Virus record (IMG/VR): IMGVR_UViG_3300025127_000061
Location: 1 to 51,245 of that record
Strand: one strand, 5' to 3'
Length of the DNA: 51,245 nt
From: a virus
Below the pieces are notes generated by a model that saw only the letters and a program-made list of their open reading frames with translations, made no database searches and was not told the origin of the DNA. Positions 11,587 through 20,555 of the stretch are shown here, in pieces. The first letter of the stretch is position 1; every line of letters starts with the position of its first letter. The position numbers and the translations under genes are program-made.

Positions 11587-14043
11587 ATGTACGGTAATAA
11601 CAAAAGGCAGAGTAAGAGCTTTCCAGACCCACTAGCCCCTCAAGATGTAAAGCAGGGGAAGAAGTATGGTCTGAAGTACGCCAAAGCCATAGAGGGTCAG
11701 TGGGGCAAGATGCAGGATACTGAATCTCTCTACAGAAAGAGAAATAAGATATGGGAGAGAAATAGAGATTACGCTAACGGTACTCAAGACACGAATATCT
11801 ACAAGAGGATTCTTACCTCGATGGATCCCAACGCTGCTGACGGCAGCCTCGTAAATCTTGATTACACGCCAGTACCTATACTCCCAAAGTTTTCTCGAAT
11901 CGTTGGCAATAAGATTCTATCAAGAAATCCATATCCCAACCTTGAAGCTATCGACCCTATCTCTTCTTCTGAGAAGAACAAGGAGAAGCAGAGAATAAGA
12001 ACTCAGGTTCAGATTAAGCCAGAGCTTGAGGCCTTGAAACAAGAGACTGGAGGTCTCGTTCTTGATAAAGATCCATCTGAACTTCCAGACACACTGGAGG
12101 AGGCTGAGATCTTTTTGGAAACCAACCTCAAGACTGACGCTGAGATCTCAGCACAGATAGGTACAAATCTCACACTTTCTTGGAACAACTTCAACGACAG
12201 CATCTACAGAAGATGTGTCAATGATCTTGTTGCTTTGGGGATGGCTGTTGTTAAGAGGTCTAACGACCCCAACTATGGCATCAAAACAGATTACGTTGAT
12301 CCGTGCCTGTTCGTTCACAGCTACACGGAAGACCCTGGTCTCAACGACCTCACCTATGCTGGACACATCAAGAAGATCTCAATACAAGAGCTAAAGCGCT
12401 TGGCTGGCGATCAGTTTACAGAAGAGGATTACGCTAAGATGGCTCAAGGCGCTGCTGGCGTAAATGGAAACGATTCTAGCAAGCTCGGCTATCAATACTT
12501 TGATGACTATCTCAAGAGAAAAGTCTTTGGGTATGATGAATATATGATTGATGTCCTTGACTTTGAGTTTATGTCAGTTGACTGCATGCACTTTGAGGAC
12601 AAGGAGAATAGATACGGAAACAAGCTTTTCTTCTACGAAGGCTTTACATACAAAGAAAGACCTGGTAGCGTTTTTGAGCGTGAGCCCAGAAAGATGAACA
12701 TAGCCACCGTTTACGGTGGTAGCTACATCGTTGGTACCAACTTCATGTACGACTACGGCATGAAGGCGAATATGCCAAGAAACATTCACGACATTTCTAA
12801 GTGTCGCCTGTCTTACTCTGCCGTTGCCACAAACATTCGGAGAATGATTCCGAAGTCAATGGTTGACAGCTGTGTGGGATTCGCTGACATGCTTCAGATT
12901 ACACACCTCAAGATTCAGCAAGCTATCGCTAAGGCTAAGCCTGATGGCTTGATCATTGATATTGAAGGTCTGGAGAATGTTCAGCTCGGCAAGGGTGGTG
13001 AACTTCAGCCTTTGGAGCTGCACGACATCTACGAGCAGACTGGTGTCTTTTACTACAGGAGTAAGGACCCAGAAGGCGGTTTTCAAAATCCACCTATCCG
13101 TGAGATTGGAAACAGCATTAGAAACATAAACGAACTCATTGGTATTTACAACCACTACCTGCGACTCATCAGAGATGCTACGGGTGTTAATGAGGCGATG
13201 GATGCAAGCTCTCCTAAGGGTGATGCTTTGGTTGGCGTTCGCGAGCAAGCTATTGCTGCAGGAAACAATGCCATCTATGACATCACTAACGCATCTATGG
13301 TACTTTTCAAGAAGGTTTGCGAAGACATTGTCAAGTGTCTTCAAATCATTCCTTCGGGGTCTGTTTTGATGAAGGCTTACCAGAATGCCATTGGAGAGGA
13401 AAACATGAGAGTCCTTTCTACTTTCTCTGATCTCCCTATGTACAACTTTGGTGTGAGCGTGCAGAAAGAGATGGAGGACTCTGAGCGTCAGTTTCTTGAG
13501 CAAAACATTCAAGTATCTCTCTCACAAAAAGAGCTGGATCTTGAAGACGCTATCGCTATTAGACAGCTGAAGGATATCAATCAGGCCGAGCGTCTTTTGA
13601 TTGTGAGGCGTCAGAAGCGTATGAAGAAGATGCAGGAGCAAGCTCAGCAGAACTCTCAGATGCAGGCACAGCAGCAGGCTCAGGCTTCACAGGCTGCTTC
13701 TCAGTCTAGGCAGCAAGAGATGCAGATGGAGGCTCAGATAGAAGCTCAAAAGATGCAACTCAAGAATCAGCTTGAGATACAGCTGGAACAGGTTAAGCAT
13801 CAATACAGAAAAGAGATTGAAACCATCAGGGCTCAGGCAACGCTTGGATTTAGAACTGAGGATCAGGAGTTCAAGGAAAAACTCGAAGTTCTTAAGGAGG
13901 ATCGAAAGGACGATAGAGTAAAGAAAGAATCAGCAGAGCAGAGCAAGCTTATCTCTCAAAGACAAGGCAAGAGAGGTGAGGTGGCAGAACCGATGCAGGA
14001 GAGCCCTGGATCAGAAGACATTGAAGAAACACTCGGATTGTAA
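11587..14043 (+). CDS. Portal protein
   Basis: 818 aa, directly after terL. The central region (FADMLQITHLKIQQAIAKAK and RLIRDATGVNEAMDASSPKG) carries the helix-rich stem and crown features of portal proteins of Bacteroidota phages. Residues from about 680 form a long Gln/Ala/Glu coiled coil (QEQAQQNSQMQAQQQAQ). It forms the dodecameric DNA gate at the capsid vertex. The next gene starts in the stop codon (TAATGG). Assignment rests on pattern, position and size. Confidence 0.85.
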   Translation: MYGNNKRQSKSFPDPLAPQDVKQGKKYGLKYAKAIEGQWGKMQDTESLYRKRNKIWERNRDYANGTQDTNIYKRILTSMDPNAADGSLVNLDYTPVPILPKFSRIVGNKILSRNPYPNLEAIDPISSSEKNKEKQRIRTQVQIKPELEALKQETGGLVLDKDPSELPDTLEEAEIFLETNLKTDAEISAQIGTNLTLSWNNFNDSIYRRCVNDLVALGMAVVKRSNDPNYGIKTDYVDPCLFVHSYTEDPGLNDLTYAGHIKKISIQELKRLAGDQFTEEDYAKMAQGAAGVNGNDSSKLGYQYFDDYLKRKVFGYDEYMIDVLDFEFMSVDCMHFEDKENRYGNKLFFYEGFTYKERPGSVFEREPRKMNIATVYGGSYIVGTNFMYDYGMKANMPRNIHDISKCRLSYSAVATNIRRMIPKSMVDSCVGFADMLQITHLKIQQAIAKAKPDGLIIDIEGLENVQLGKGGELQPLELHDIYEQTGVFYYRSKDPEGGFQNPPIREIGNSIRNINELIGIYNHYLRLIRDATGVNEAMDASSPKGDALVGVREQAIAAGNNAIYDITNASMVLFKKVCEDIVKCLQIIPSGSVLMKAYQNAIGEENMRVLSTFSDLPMYNFGVSVQKEMEDSERQFLEQNIQVSLSQKELDLEDAIAIRQLKDINQAERLLIVRRQKRMKKMQEQAQQNSQMQAQQQAQASQAASQSRQQEMQMEAQIEAQKMQLKNQLEIQLEQVKHQYRKEIETIRAQATLGFRTEDQEFKEKLEVLKEDRKDDRVKKESAEQSKLISQRQGKRGEVAEPMQESPGSEDIEETLGL

Positions 14044-14540
14044 TGGCCAAAAAGGTAAACTTAGATATTGCACAGGACCTGAACATCACCTGCAGAAGAG
14101 GTGATACGTTCAACCTTACCGTAACCCTGAAGGATTCTGCGGGCACTGGTCTGCAGCTCAAAACGGGCAAGTACAAGTTTATCATGCAGGTTAGAGACAA
14201 TGCCTTTCAGGACGGCTCTGAAGGTCTTCTCCTGTGTACTGTGGCAGGTCAGCCTACTGGATCAAGTCCTGTTGGCAATATTGAGGCAATGGAGTCTGAT
14301 GGAACATCTGGTGGTACTACTAACGTAAACGACAGCGGTCAAGTCACGATATTTATTAGTGACTCTGTCATGAGAGAGGTTCCCTCTGGTAGATATGTTT
14401 ACGATCTGCAGTATGTCATTCCTGCGGCTGTTGCGGAAGGCGCTGATACTCACACTACCATTCTCAAGGGAGCCTTTGTTGTGAACGAAGATGTCTCTGA
14501 GTTTGCTGAGGCCGTACAGGAGAGAAGAAGAAAGCAGTAA
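14043..14540 (+). CDS. Beta-sandwich appendage protein, BppU-like N-terminus (165 aa)
   Basis: The start region (LNITCRRGDTFNLTVTLKDS ... GKYKFIMQVRD) has the RGDTF-x-L-x-V-x-L-x-D pattern I associate with BppU-type baseplate or fibre-attachment domains of phage tails. It is the first of a run of appendage genes up to 19201. The C-terminus is Arg-rich (QERRRKQ). Confidence 0.65.
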   Translation: MAKKVNLDIAQDLNITCRRGDTFNLTVTLKDSAGTGLQLKTGKYKFIMQVRDNAFQDGSEGLLLCTVAGQPTGSSPVGNIEAMESDGTSGGTTNVNDSGQVTIFISDSVMREVPSGRYVYDLQYVIPAAVAEGADTHTTILKGAFVVNEDVSEFAEAVQERRRKQ

Positions 14541-14542
14541 TT

Positions 14543-15772
14543 ATGGCAGATGCTCCGACCATTACGGTGAGTGGTGGCTCTTCTGCATCAATCACCATAG
14601 CTAACGATGCTTCAGTATCTACATTAGTAGCTGCTGCAGATAATTCGTTTTCAATAGACGTAGCCTCCCCTTCTTCTGAGTCCATATCTATATCCTCTGA
14701 TTCAGTCTCTCTTGCTGTCTCAAGTGCGTCTAGCACTACATCGACAGTAAAAGAACTGTTCAATACGATTGAGGTCGCTACTGCCGTCCCTGCTTTTGGG
14801 ACTATAAGGCTTAGAGATATCGCTGATGTCGTCGGTGACCCTACAAGCAATCAGGTACTGGTGTACAATCAGGGCGAGAACAACTTTCAGTTTGCTGATC
14901 AGGTGGGCACTGGAGGTCCAGGCGACGAGGCTCTTGATTTTGCGATACAGGTAACCAACACCGACGGGGCTTTTGATACCATATTAAGCTCTACTTTCGA
15001 AGCAGGCACCAGCATAACAAGCGTGCTTGATAGCATACTGAATCCTTATCAGTACACGACCCTTACTATAGATAAGTTTACTGGATCTATTAATGGTTCA
15101 GCACAAACCATAACGTCAGGCAAAAACGTCGAGGTTGGGTCTACCATTATACTATCTACGATAGGCTACACGATTGACAAGAGCTTTGAGTTCATTCAAA
15201 CCAACTCTGTTAAGCTATTGTTGGACAATGAGGTTCGGCAGACCAATATGCCTAGAACGACACAGACTGGACTAACCGTAAACCCATCTTACGCTACAAC
15301 AAACAACACCCCAACTAGTGACTCTTTTAAGATGCAGCTAGTGGATGTTGGGTCTGGCGCTTCACCATCTAAGACGATTACGAGTAATGTCTTCAACTTT
15401 AACTGGAGGTTTTCTACAAGGCTCTGCGTTGGGTCGTCTGTTGTCAATTCAAACGCCCTTGCGACCACTCTATATGGCGACGTTGTTTCTGCCACACTTC
15501 AATCCGATCCAGGATCTTCTTCATTCAATCTTACTACTGGAGCTAATAATCAGGCCGACGCCAACTTCACTTTTCTCATGATACCTCAGGACTTTGGAAC
15601 CCTTAAGTCTGTCACTCAAAATCAATCTACAGATGTTACTGCGGACTTTGTTTTGGATGGGACGTTCACGGCAACCAATTCCAACGGTGTAGGAGTCAGT
15701 TATTATATTTACAGAACGAACGACACTGGTGCTTTTAACAGTGGAGTTACTCTCACCGTAAAGCTGAACTAA
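14543..15772 (+). CDS. Tail fibre / appendage protein (409 aa)
   Basis: The N-terminal ~70 residues are a Ser/Thr/Ala-rich low-complexity tract (TITVSGGSSASITIANDASV). A short linker (VLVYNQGENNFQFAD) of a kind seen in fibre proteins follows, then a beta-rich body. It probably builds part of the host-recognition apparatus. It has no enzymatic motif. It starts 2 nt after the previous stop. Confidence 0.65.
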   Translation: MADAPTITVSGGSSASITIANDASVSTLVAAADNSFSIDVASPSSESISISSDSVSLAVSSASSTTSTVKELFNTIEVATAVPAFGTIRLRDIADVVGDPTSNQVLVYNQGENNFQFADQVGTGGPGDEALDFAIQVTNTDGAFDTILSSTFEAGTSITSVLDSILNPYQYTTLTIDKFTGSINGSAQTITSGKNVEVGSTIILSTIGYTIDKSFEFIQTNSVKLLLDNEVRQTNMPRTTQTGLTVNPSYATTNNTPTSDSFKMQLVDVGSGASPSKTITSNVFNFNWRFSTRLCVGSSVVNSNALATTLYGDVVSATLQSDPGSSSFNLTTGANNQADANFTFLMIPQDFGTLKSVTQNQSTDVTADFVLDGTFTATNSNGVGVSYYIYRTNDTGAFNSGVTLTVKLN

Positions 15773-15773
15773 T

Positions 15774-16478
15774 ATGCCAGAGTTTCCAGGACAAGTAAGA
15801 CACTCTAATGAGCTTTTCCCTGTACTAGATCTTACAGACGGATCTAATCAGTTTAATCAGACTGGCAAGAGTCCTGTTAAAGGCATTGGTGTTTTCACCA
15901 ACCTAGCAAGCAGAGCGGCTATAACCTCTAGATATAGAACTAAGGGATACTTAGCTGTAGTTGATTCAACTCCATTTGTATACACCAAAGACACAACAAG
16001 CGACGCTGACTGGACCACAGAGGGCAACTGGGCTGGTCTTGCTGCAACAAATGGATTGCCCGCTGGTGGTCTTGAGCACAATGCTCTAGTAAAACTTTCT
16101 GATACAAACTATGATGCTGGGTGGACTGGAGACCCAGAGTTTTCTACCCTTAGCCTCAAAAAGGCTGGTCCTCAGCTCAGCTTTGTAACTACTCAGGATG
16201 CTGACTCTAGCACGATGGCTAGAATACAGGTGGATAGCGGGTCACTAACTGGCCCTAAAATAGACTTTACTCAAGTGGGCGCTTCAGGCGGATCCTCTGT
16301 AGGGGCTAAGATTGATTTCTTTACATCTACGTCTAGTGGAGGGCACGAAAGGGCCTTTACACTCAACGAGGAAAAAACAGCTATATTTGCAACACATTCT
16401 TCAGAGCCTAGCCCTCACTTTGGAGGTTTGTATTACAACCAAACAGAAAATTGTTTTTACGTAGGGCTTGAAGATTAA
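15774..16478 (+). CDS. Tail fibre / appendage protein (234 aa)
   Basis: Beta-rich, with repeats of Asp/Gly turns and a terminal GGLYYNQTENCFYVGLED, the kind of ending found in fibre knobs. The middle contains ALVKLSDTNYDAGWTGDP, a common fibre linker pattern. A TATATTTG at 16382-16389 inside it has no nearby ATG and is not counted as a promoter. Confidence 0.62.
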   Translation: MPEFPGQVRHSNELFPVLDLTDGSNQFNQTGKSPVKGIGVFTNLASRAAITSRYRTKGYLAVVDSTPFVYTKDTTSDADWTTEGNWAGLAATNGLPAGGLEHNALVKLSDTNYDAGWTGDPEFSTLSLKKAGPQLSFVTTQDADSSTMARIQVDSGSLTGPKIDFTQVGASGGSSVGAKIDFFTSTSSGGHERAFTLNEEKTAIFATHSSEPSPHFGGLYYNQTENCFYVGLED

Positions 16479-16490
16479 AATAAATTAGAC

Positions 16491-17798
16491 ATGGCATTAG
16501 CTTGGAAAAAGGTCCTTACAGAGGGATCTACAGTAACAGTTCCTAATGGAGGTACAGGACAAACCACTCTCACTGATGGAGCTGTACTTATTGGGGATGG
16601 AGCAAATCCTATTGCAGCTGTACCTCTTGGTGATAATCAAATACTTATTGGTACTGGGGGCTCTGGAAATCCAGTTGCTCGAAGCGCTCACAACGACAGT
16701 GATGTAAAAATTTTAGACGACGGAACTACTTATGGGGCTACAATTCAGGCTGGAGTTGTTGAGGGTTCCATGGTTGCTGAAGATACTCTCGATTGGGTGA
16801 CTCATGAGAGTGATGGAACGCCGTATGCTGTACCGTACTACAACACCAGTGGAGCTGCTGCTTTAAGTGGAGTTCCATCTAGTACTGGAGATGTTTTGAC
16901 TTACGACGGTAGCGCTGTTGTTTGGGCTGCGGCTGGATCAGCCTCAACGTTGACCGTCAACGATCAAACCGACGCCAACAACGTCACAGGTTTTCTTGGA
17001 TTCTCTACTACCGCTAGTGGCAGCACCCAATTTAACATAGATCAAGGGTTCAAGATCAACACTGACCCTGGCTCAGATAACGGGGAGTCCACCCTATCTA
17101 TTAACGGCGGTGTTTCCGATGCTGACAATTCCGCTGGAGTTTTTATCTCGGCCTCACCTGGTGCGGCGGGGAGCTTTGTCAAAGCAGTTACGTTTGCAGG
17201 AACCGCGCATAATGCTCGCGGGGCGCAGCTCACAGGAGGCACTGTGAGTAACAACACGTATCAGCTTCCTCTGATTGACAGCGCCGACCACACAGAAGGC
17301 TTTAGCGTAGGTAGGCGTTTTTACAACAATGAATTCTTTACGGTATCTGTAGATGGGACTGGGGATGCAACACTTAACATTCCAAATATAAACGTTACTG
17401 GTACAACAACTACCGTAAATACCACCACGCTGGAGATTGAGGATCACTCCGTTAAAATTAGCGTTCCCGATGTAGCGGGCTCAGAACTCCTTAATGATAC
17501 CACAGCGGTAGGACAGGGGGAGGTTGGCATTCTTGTTGGATACAACTCTAACGCTGATGAACACATGCCCCGAATAGTATATAAGGGCTATCAAGATTCG
17601 GTTTCTGTCTTAGGCTGGAGGGTTGCTCAAGGCGCAGATAACACTGCCTCAGTAGCGGCTCCAGCTTACGGTGTAGGCGTTATGCACGTTGATACTAGTA
17701 CCCTTAGCGAAACTGGCGGAGCAGCCTCCTTAAATATAGGGATAGGTGCCATGGCCTTTGACACGGATGGCGATCTGTGGATTCAAACAGGTGTATAA
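16491..17798 (+). CDS. Tail fibre protein (435 aa)
   Basis: The start MALAWKKVLTEGSTVTVPNG followed by GTGQTTLTDGAVLIGDGANP is a typical phage fibre repeat unit (GGTGQTTL...GAVLIG). The rest is Gly/Thr/Ser-rich beta structure. The N-terminal WKKV block is shared with 18143-19201 (MPTWKKIGGST), suggesting that both attach at the same place. Its stop overlaps the next start (TAATGG). Confidence 0.75.
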   Translation: MALAWKKVLTEGSTVTVPNGGTGQTTLTDGAVLIGDGANPIAAVPLGDNQILIGTGGSGNPVARSAHNDSDVKILDDGTTYGATIQAGVVEGSMVAEDTLDWVTHESDGTPYAVPYYNTSGAAALSGVPSSTGDVLTYDGSAVVWAAAGSASTLTVNDQTDANNVTGFLGFSTTASGSTQFNIDQGFKINTDPGSDNGESTLSINGGVSDADNSAGVFISASPGAAGSFVKAVTFAGTAHNARGAQLTGGTVSNNTYQLPLIDSADHTEGFSVGRRFYNNEFFTVSVDGTGDATLNIPNINVTGTTTTVNTTTLEIEDHSVKISVPDVAGSELLNDTTAVGQGEVGILVGYNSNADEHMPRIVYKGYQDSVSVLGWRVAQGADNTASVAAPAYGVGVMHVDTSTLSETGGAASLNIGIGAMAFDTDGDLWIQTGV

Positions 17799-17974
17799 TG
17801 GGATTGCTTAGCGGTAAAAAAGACACTCAAGCACCGCACCCCACCGACACTCTCACAAAGGATGAGCTTGAGCACCTTTTGTGGGCAATTAGTGAGTCTA
17901 CTTTCAGAGGAAAGGACGTACATTTGTTAGCGAGCATTGTCAATAAGCTCACAAATCAATTAAATTCAAAGTAA
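17798..17974 (+). CDS. Small hypothetical protein (58 aa)
   Basis: ATG 17798 (MGLLSGKKDTQAPHPTDTLT) overlaps the previous stop and is preferred to an upstream in-frame start. A Pro/Thr linker precedes a helix (KDELEHLLWAISESTFRGKD). Small helical genes between fibre genes may be chaperones for fibre assembly; this is not shown. Confidence 0.65.
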   Translation: MGLLSGKKDTQAPHPTDTLTKDELEHLLWAISESTFRGKDVHLLASIVNKLTNQLNSK

Positions 17975-17975
17975 T

Positions 17976-18140
17976 ATGAAACTCGAAATTAACGAAGTAG
18001 GCTTCCTCCGAGAAGCAATTAACACCGTTACCATCAAGGCTTCAGATGCACCTAACGTGGCTTCTGTGATGTCTAAGCTTGACAAAGAGTTTAATCGACT
18101 CGTTAAGATTGAAGACAAGAAGGCTGAAGCGGCTGAGTAA
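17976..18140 (+). CDS. Small helical protein (54 aa)
   Basis: Reads MKLEINEVGFLREAINTVTI, then KASDAPNVASVMSKLDKEFN, then RLVKIEDKKAEAAE. It starts 1 nt after the previous stop and ends 2 nt before the next gene. Amphipathic helices suggest a coiled-coil or partner-binding protein. The function is unknown. Confidence 0.65.
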   Translation: MKLEINEVGFLREAINTVTIKASDAPNVASVMSKLDKEFNRLVKIEDKKAEAAE

Positions 18141-18142
18141 TT

Positions 18143-19201
18143 ATGCCTACCTGGAAAAAGATCGGCGGTTCTACCGACACCGATACACACATAGGTAATT
18201 CTGATCTTACCATACTTGGGGTCACGAACAGGATTCTTGATATTGATCATCTTAGCGGAAGTTTTTCTATAACGAATTTTGCTGATGACGATCTTCTTAA
18301 GATAAATTCTACACATATTACGTATGGAAATGACGAGACCTGTAATTTTCATAGTTTTAAATGTCTCGACCCTAGTGCTGAAGGCGGGTCTGGTCCAGGC
18401 TTACAAGTATTCTTTGGCGGAGGATCTGCACAGTTTACAAATTGTGATCAATTCTTAATTCGATCCAACGAAAATGACTCTTCAGCAGAGCCAAGATTGA
18501 TTCTAGAGAGACGAAATCAAGACGGAGAAGTTGTTAACAACGACTCTCTTGGTCAAATAGATTTTCAGGGGAGAAGATCCAACAACGTTCAGGAGTCCTA
18601 CGCCTCTATAGATGTTTTCGCAAGAAACGTTACCGCTGGATCAGAGGACGGAGAGATCGTATTATTTGTTAAGTCGAATGGAACTAGTCAGGCTGCCGTG
18701 CAGGCAAAGTCTTTGAATCAATCAAATGGTGTTGTCTCAAACTCCCTTTTGATATATGGCCGAACTCTATCTAGTCTCATACAAGGAGAATTTCAGGAAT
18801 TTTCTGTCAGTGGTCAGCTATTGAATCAAAGTGGAGGACAAATTTTTGTCAATGGTGATGACTGGTATGATGAACCCATAGTCATTTATGATGCTCAAAA
18901 AACTGGTTCGCTTAGATCCGTTTCTATTAGTTATAGTCAGCATAGTCTATGGCCATCTGATAAAATAGGGATAAGGATTTACAAAAACGGATCCCTTCAA
19001 GGGGATGAGATAACATTCACTCCACCCAACCTTGACGACACTGGCTTCAAAAGCAACTCAAATGTTGCTCACTTAGCGGCGCCTATAAGCTTTATTTCTG
19101 GAGACGAAATAAAAGTAACGTGGATGAATGCTGGAGCTATCGCAAACACGGCCCAACTTGCCCTGGTTAGTGCCACATTAAACATGCGATCATTCGACTA
19201 A
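18143..19201 (+). CDS. Tail fibre / appendage protein (352 aa)
   Basis: The N-terminus MPTWKKIGGSTDTDTHIGNS resembles that of the fibre at 16491. The body is beta-rich with many Asn/Ser/Asp turns. The last part (IGIRIYKNGSLQGDEITFTP) looks like a separate beta-sandwich. It is the last gene before a strong terminator, so it closes the portal-fibre operon. Confidence 0.68.
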   Translation: MPTWKKIGGSTDTDTHIGNSDLTILGVTNRILDIDHLSGSFSITNFADDDLLKINSTHITYGNDETCNFHSFKCLDPSAEGGSGPGLQVFFGGGSAQFTNCDQFLIRSNENDSSAEPRLILERRNQDGEVVNNDSLGQIDFQGRRSNNVQESYASIDVFARNVTAGSEDGEIVLFVKSNGTSQAAVQAKSLNQSNGVVSNSLLIYGRTLSSLIQGEFQEFSVSGQLLNQSGGQIFVNGDDWYDEPIVIYDAQKTGSLRSVSISYSQHSLWPSDKIGIRIYKNGSLQGDEITFTPPNLDDTGFKSNSNVAHLAAPISFISGDEIKVTWMNAGAIANTAQLALVSATLNMRSFD

Positions 19202-19202
19202 A

Positions 19203-19225
19203 AAGAGGCTTCGGCCTCTTTTTTT
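19203..19225 (+). terminator. Intrinsic terminator
   Basis: AAGAGGC and GCCTCTT pair perfectly around a TTCG tetraloop and are followed by a run of seven T. The next promoter starts in the T run. Confidence 0.95.
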
Positions 19226-19232
19226 ATATTTG
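19225..19232 (+). promoter_or_regulatory. Late promoter, TATATTTG box
   Basis: TATATTTG directly follows the terminator; the ATG of the next gene comes after 4 nt, predicting a leaderless transcript. Confidence 0.8.
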
Positions 19233-19236
19233 CATT

Positions 19237-19545
19237 ATGCCTACAGTAAAAAAGCGTAAGGGTACGATGCCAAAGAAGTTTTCCGTCAAAAGCGGAGACA
19301 AATCGGCGTCAGGAGGATTGACGGCCAAGGGTGTAAGAAGATACAGGGCAGCCAATCCTGGCAGCAAGCTTAAGACTGCTGTAACCACAAAGCCTTCCAA
19401 GCTCAAGAAGGGCAGTAAGTCTGCCAAGAGAAGGAAGTCCTTTTGTGCTAGGATGAAAGGAATGAAGAAAAGACTAACTAGTGCTAAGACTGCAAGAGAT
19501 CCAAACTCTCGCATCAACAAGGCTCTAAGAAAGTGGAACTGCTAA
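19237..19545 (+). CDS. Small basic conserved-type phage protein (102 aa)
   Basis: The ordered motifs GGLTAKGVRRYRAANPGSKL, KSAKRRKSFCARMKGMKKRL and the ending NKALRKWNC match a small protein found in marine podoviruses that I recall as a DUF6321-like family (recalled, not searched). It is strongly basic with two Cys. The function is unknown, perhaps virion-associated DNA binding. Its stop overlaps the next start (TAATG). Confidence 0.72.
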   Translation: MPTVKKRKGTMPKKFSVKSGDKSASGGLTAKGVRRYRAANPGSKLKTAVTTKPSKLKKGSKSAKRRKSFCARMKGMKKRLTSAKTARDPNSRINKALRKWNC

Positions 19546-19736
19546 TGAAAACTATCAAGTACAAGAAAGGAGGCAAGCTGTCAATTAGCAACAAGAAGGT
19601 CTCTATTGATCCCCCTAGTGGTCACCACTGGATGGAGGAGGGTGGTAGGTACTACCTTATGAAAGGTGAATATCAGCCTCATCCAGGAGCTGTAAAGAAG
19701 GCACAATTCAAACTTGTAAATCATCCCAAGTCATGA
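19545..19736 (+). CDS. Small basic hypothetical protein (63 aa)
   Basis: ATG 19545 (MKTIKYKKGGKLSISNKKVS) overlaps the previous stop. The middle GHHWMEEGGRYYLMKGEYQP is His/Tyr/Gly-rich. It resembles other short Lys-rich phage proteins with KKGGK starts. It overlaps the next gene as ATGA. Confidence 0.68.
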   Translation: MKTIKYKKGGKLSISNKKVSIDPPSGHHWMEEGGRYYLMKGEYQPHPGAVKKAQFKLVNHPKS

Positions 19737-19870
19737 AGACGAAAAAAGACGCATGCTATCACAAAGTGAAGGCAGGAGAAAAAGTGTTCCCAAGTGCATA
19801 CGCTAGTGGCAGGATTGCCAAGTGTAGAAAGATGGGTGCAGCCAATTATGGCAAGAGCAAGAAAAAGTAA
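19733..19870 (+). CDS. Small Cys-containing basic phage protein (45 aa)
   Basis: Reads MKTKKDACYHKVKAGEKVFP, then SAYASGRIAKCRKMGAANYG, then KSKKK. The pattern KKDACYxKVK ... PSAYASGxIxKCRKxGAANxG is one I recall from short proteins in many marine phages. Two conserved Cys are 24 residues apart. The role is unknown. It is coupled to both neighbours (ATGA and TAATG). Confidence 0.72.
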   Translation: MKTKKDACYHKVKAGEKVFPSAYASGRIAKCRKMGAANYGKSKKK

Positions 19871-20118
19871 TGCCGAGAGTCAGGAAGACAAAGGCTGGGC
19901 TCAACTTGAAAAGATGGTTCAAGGAAGAGTGGAGAACGCTGTCAGGAGATAAGGACTACTCCAAGGGAGATAGAACGTTTCGCCCTACAAAAAGGATTTC
20001 AAGTAAAACTCCAGTTACAGCATCGGAACTTACTCCAGCAGAGAAAGCTAGAGCTAGAAAAGAAAAGAGGGAGAAGGGTCGTGTGTCTAGGTATAGGATA
20101 AAAAAGAAGAAACGATAA
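19870..20118 (+). CDS. Small very basic protein (82 aa)
   Basis: Starts MPRVRKTKAGLNLKRWFKEE and contains WRTLSGDKDYSKGDRTFRPT; the tail is an Arg/Lys/Glu helix ending RIKKKKR. It is the last of four overlapping small basic genes, probably one functional set. The KRWFxEEW motif is a pattern I associate with marine phages; the function is unknown. Confidence 0.68.
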   Translation: MPRVRKTKAGLNLKRWFKEEWRTLSGDKDYSKGDRTFRPTKRISSKTPVTASELTPAEKARARKEKREKGRVSRYRIKKKKR

Positions 20119-20123
20119 ATCCC

Positions 20124-20131
20124 TATATTTG
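20124..20131 (+). promoter_or_regulatory. Late promoter, TATATTTG box, with ordinary leader
   Basis: TATATTTG lies 28 nt before the ATG at 20160. The leader is A/T-rich with no Shine-Dalgarno site. It is the only one of the recognised late promoters with a normal-length 5' leader, and it drives the surface-protein/scaffold/capsid block. Confidence 0.72.
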
Positions 20132-20159
20132 CGGAAAACAAACACAATCTTTTTTTAAA

Positions 20160-20555
20160 ATGGCTACAACCACTGCAACACTTACTCTCAACAGTCCTGA
20201 TCTGACTGGAGACGTATTGTCCCTGAATCAGACTACGACTCTGAGGAAAGCGGGTGTCTCTACTGGGCTTGATCAAACCACTGGTGTCGGTAGAAAGACT
20301 ACCACTGCTACTTCTCAGTACACTTTGTTTCTTGCTTCTGAATACACTGACTCCAAAGCCCACAAGGTTTACGTCAGAGTAGTTTCTTCAAACGCTACTG
20401 AATTTGCTACGTTGACCTTTGGGTCGCAAGCAATCGGAAGACTGTATGGAGGTGACTGGGCTTTTGTCCCATGGGACGGCACTACTGACGTTAAGATTAC
20501 TCCTAGCGTTTCCACAGAGTTCACAGTAGAGTACGCTCTTATCTTTGAAGCATAA
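20160..20555 (+). CDS. Virion surface/decoration-type protein, paralogue A (131 aa)
   Basis: Thr-rich N-terminus (MATTTATLTLNSPDLTGDVL) and then a beta domain with YVRVVSSNATEFATLTFGSQ and YGGDWAFVPW. It has the same length and order of motifs as the next gene and resembles 4170-4598. Its place before scaffold and major capsid suggests a capsid or head-surface protein. Overlapping stop/start with the next gene (TAATGG). Confidence 0.65.
   Translation: MATTTATLTLNSPDLTGDVLSLNQTTTLRKAGVSTGLDQTTGVGRKTTTATSQYTLFLASEYTDSKAHKVYVRVVSSNATEFATLTFGSQAIGRLYGGDWAFVPWDGTTDVKITPSVSTEFTVEYALIFEA

Noticed and set aside
16382-16389. TATATTTG inside a fibre gene as a promoter
   Set aside because: No start codon follows closely and it encodes ordinary residues of the fibre protein.
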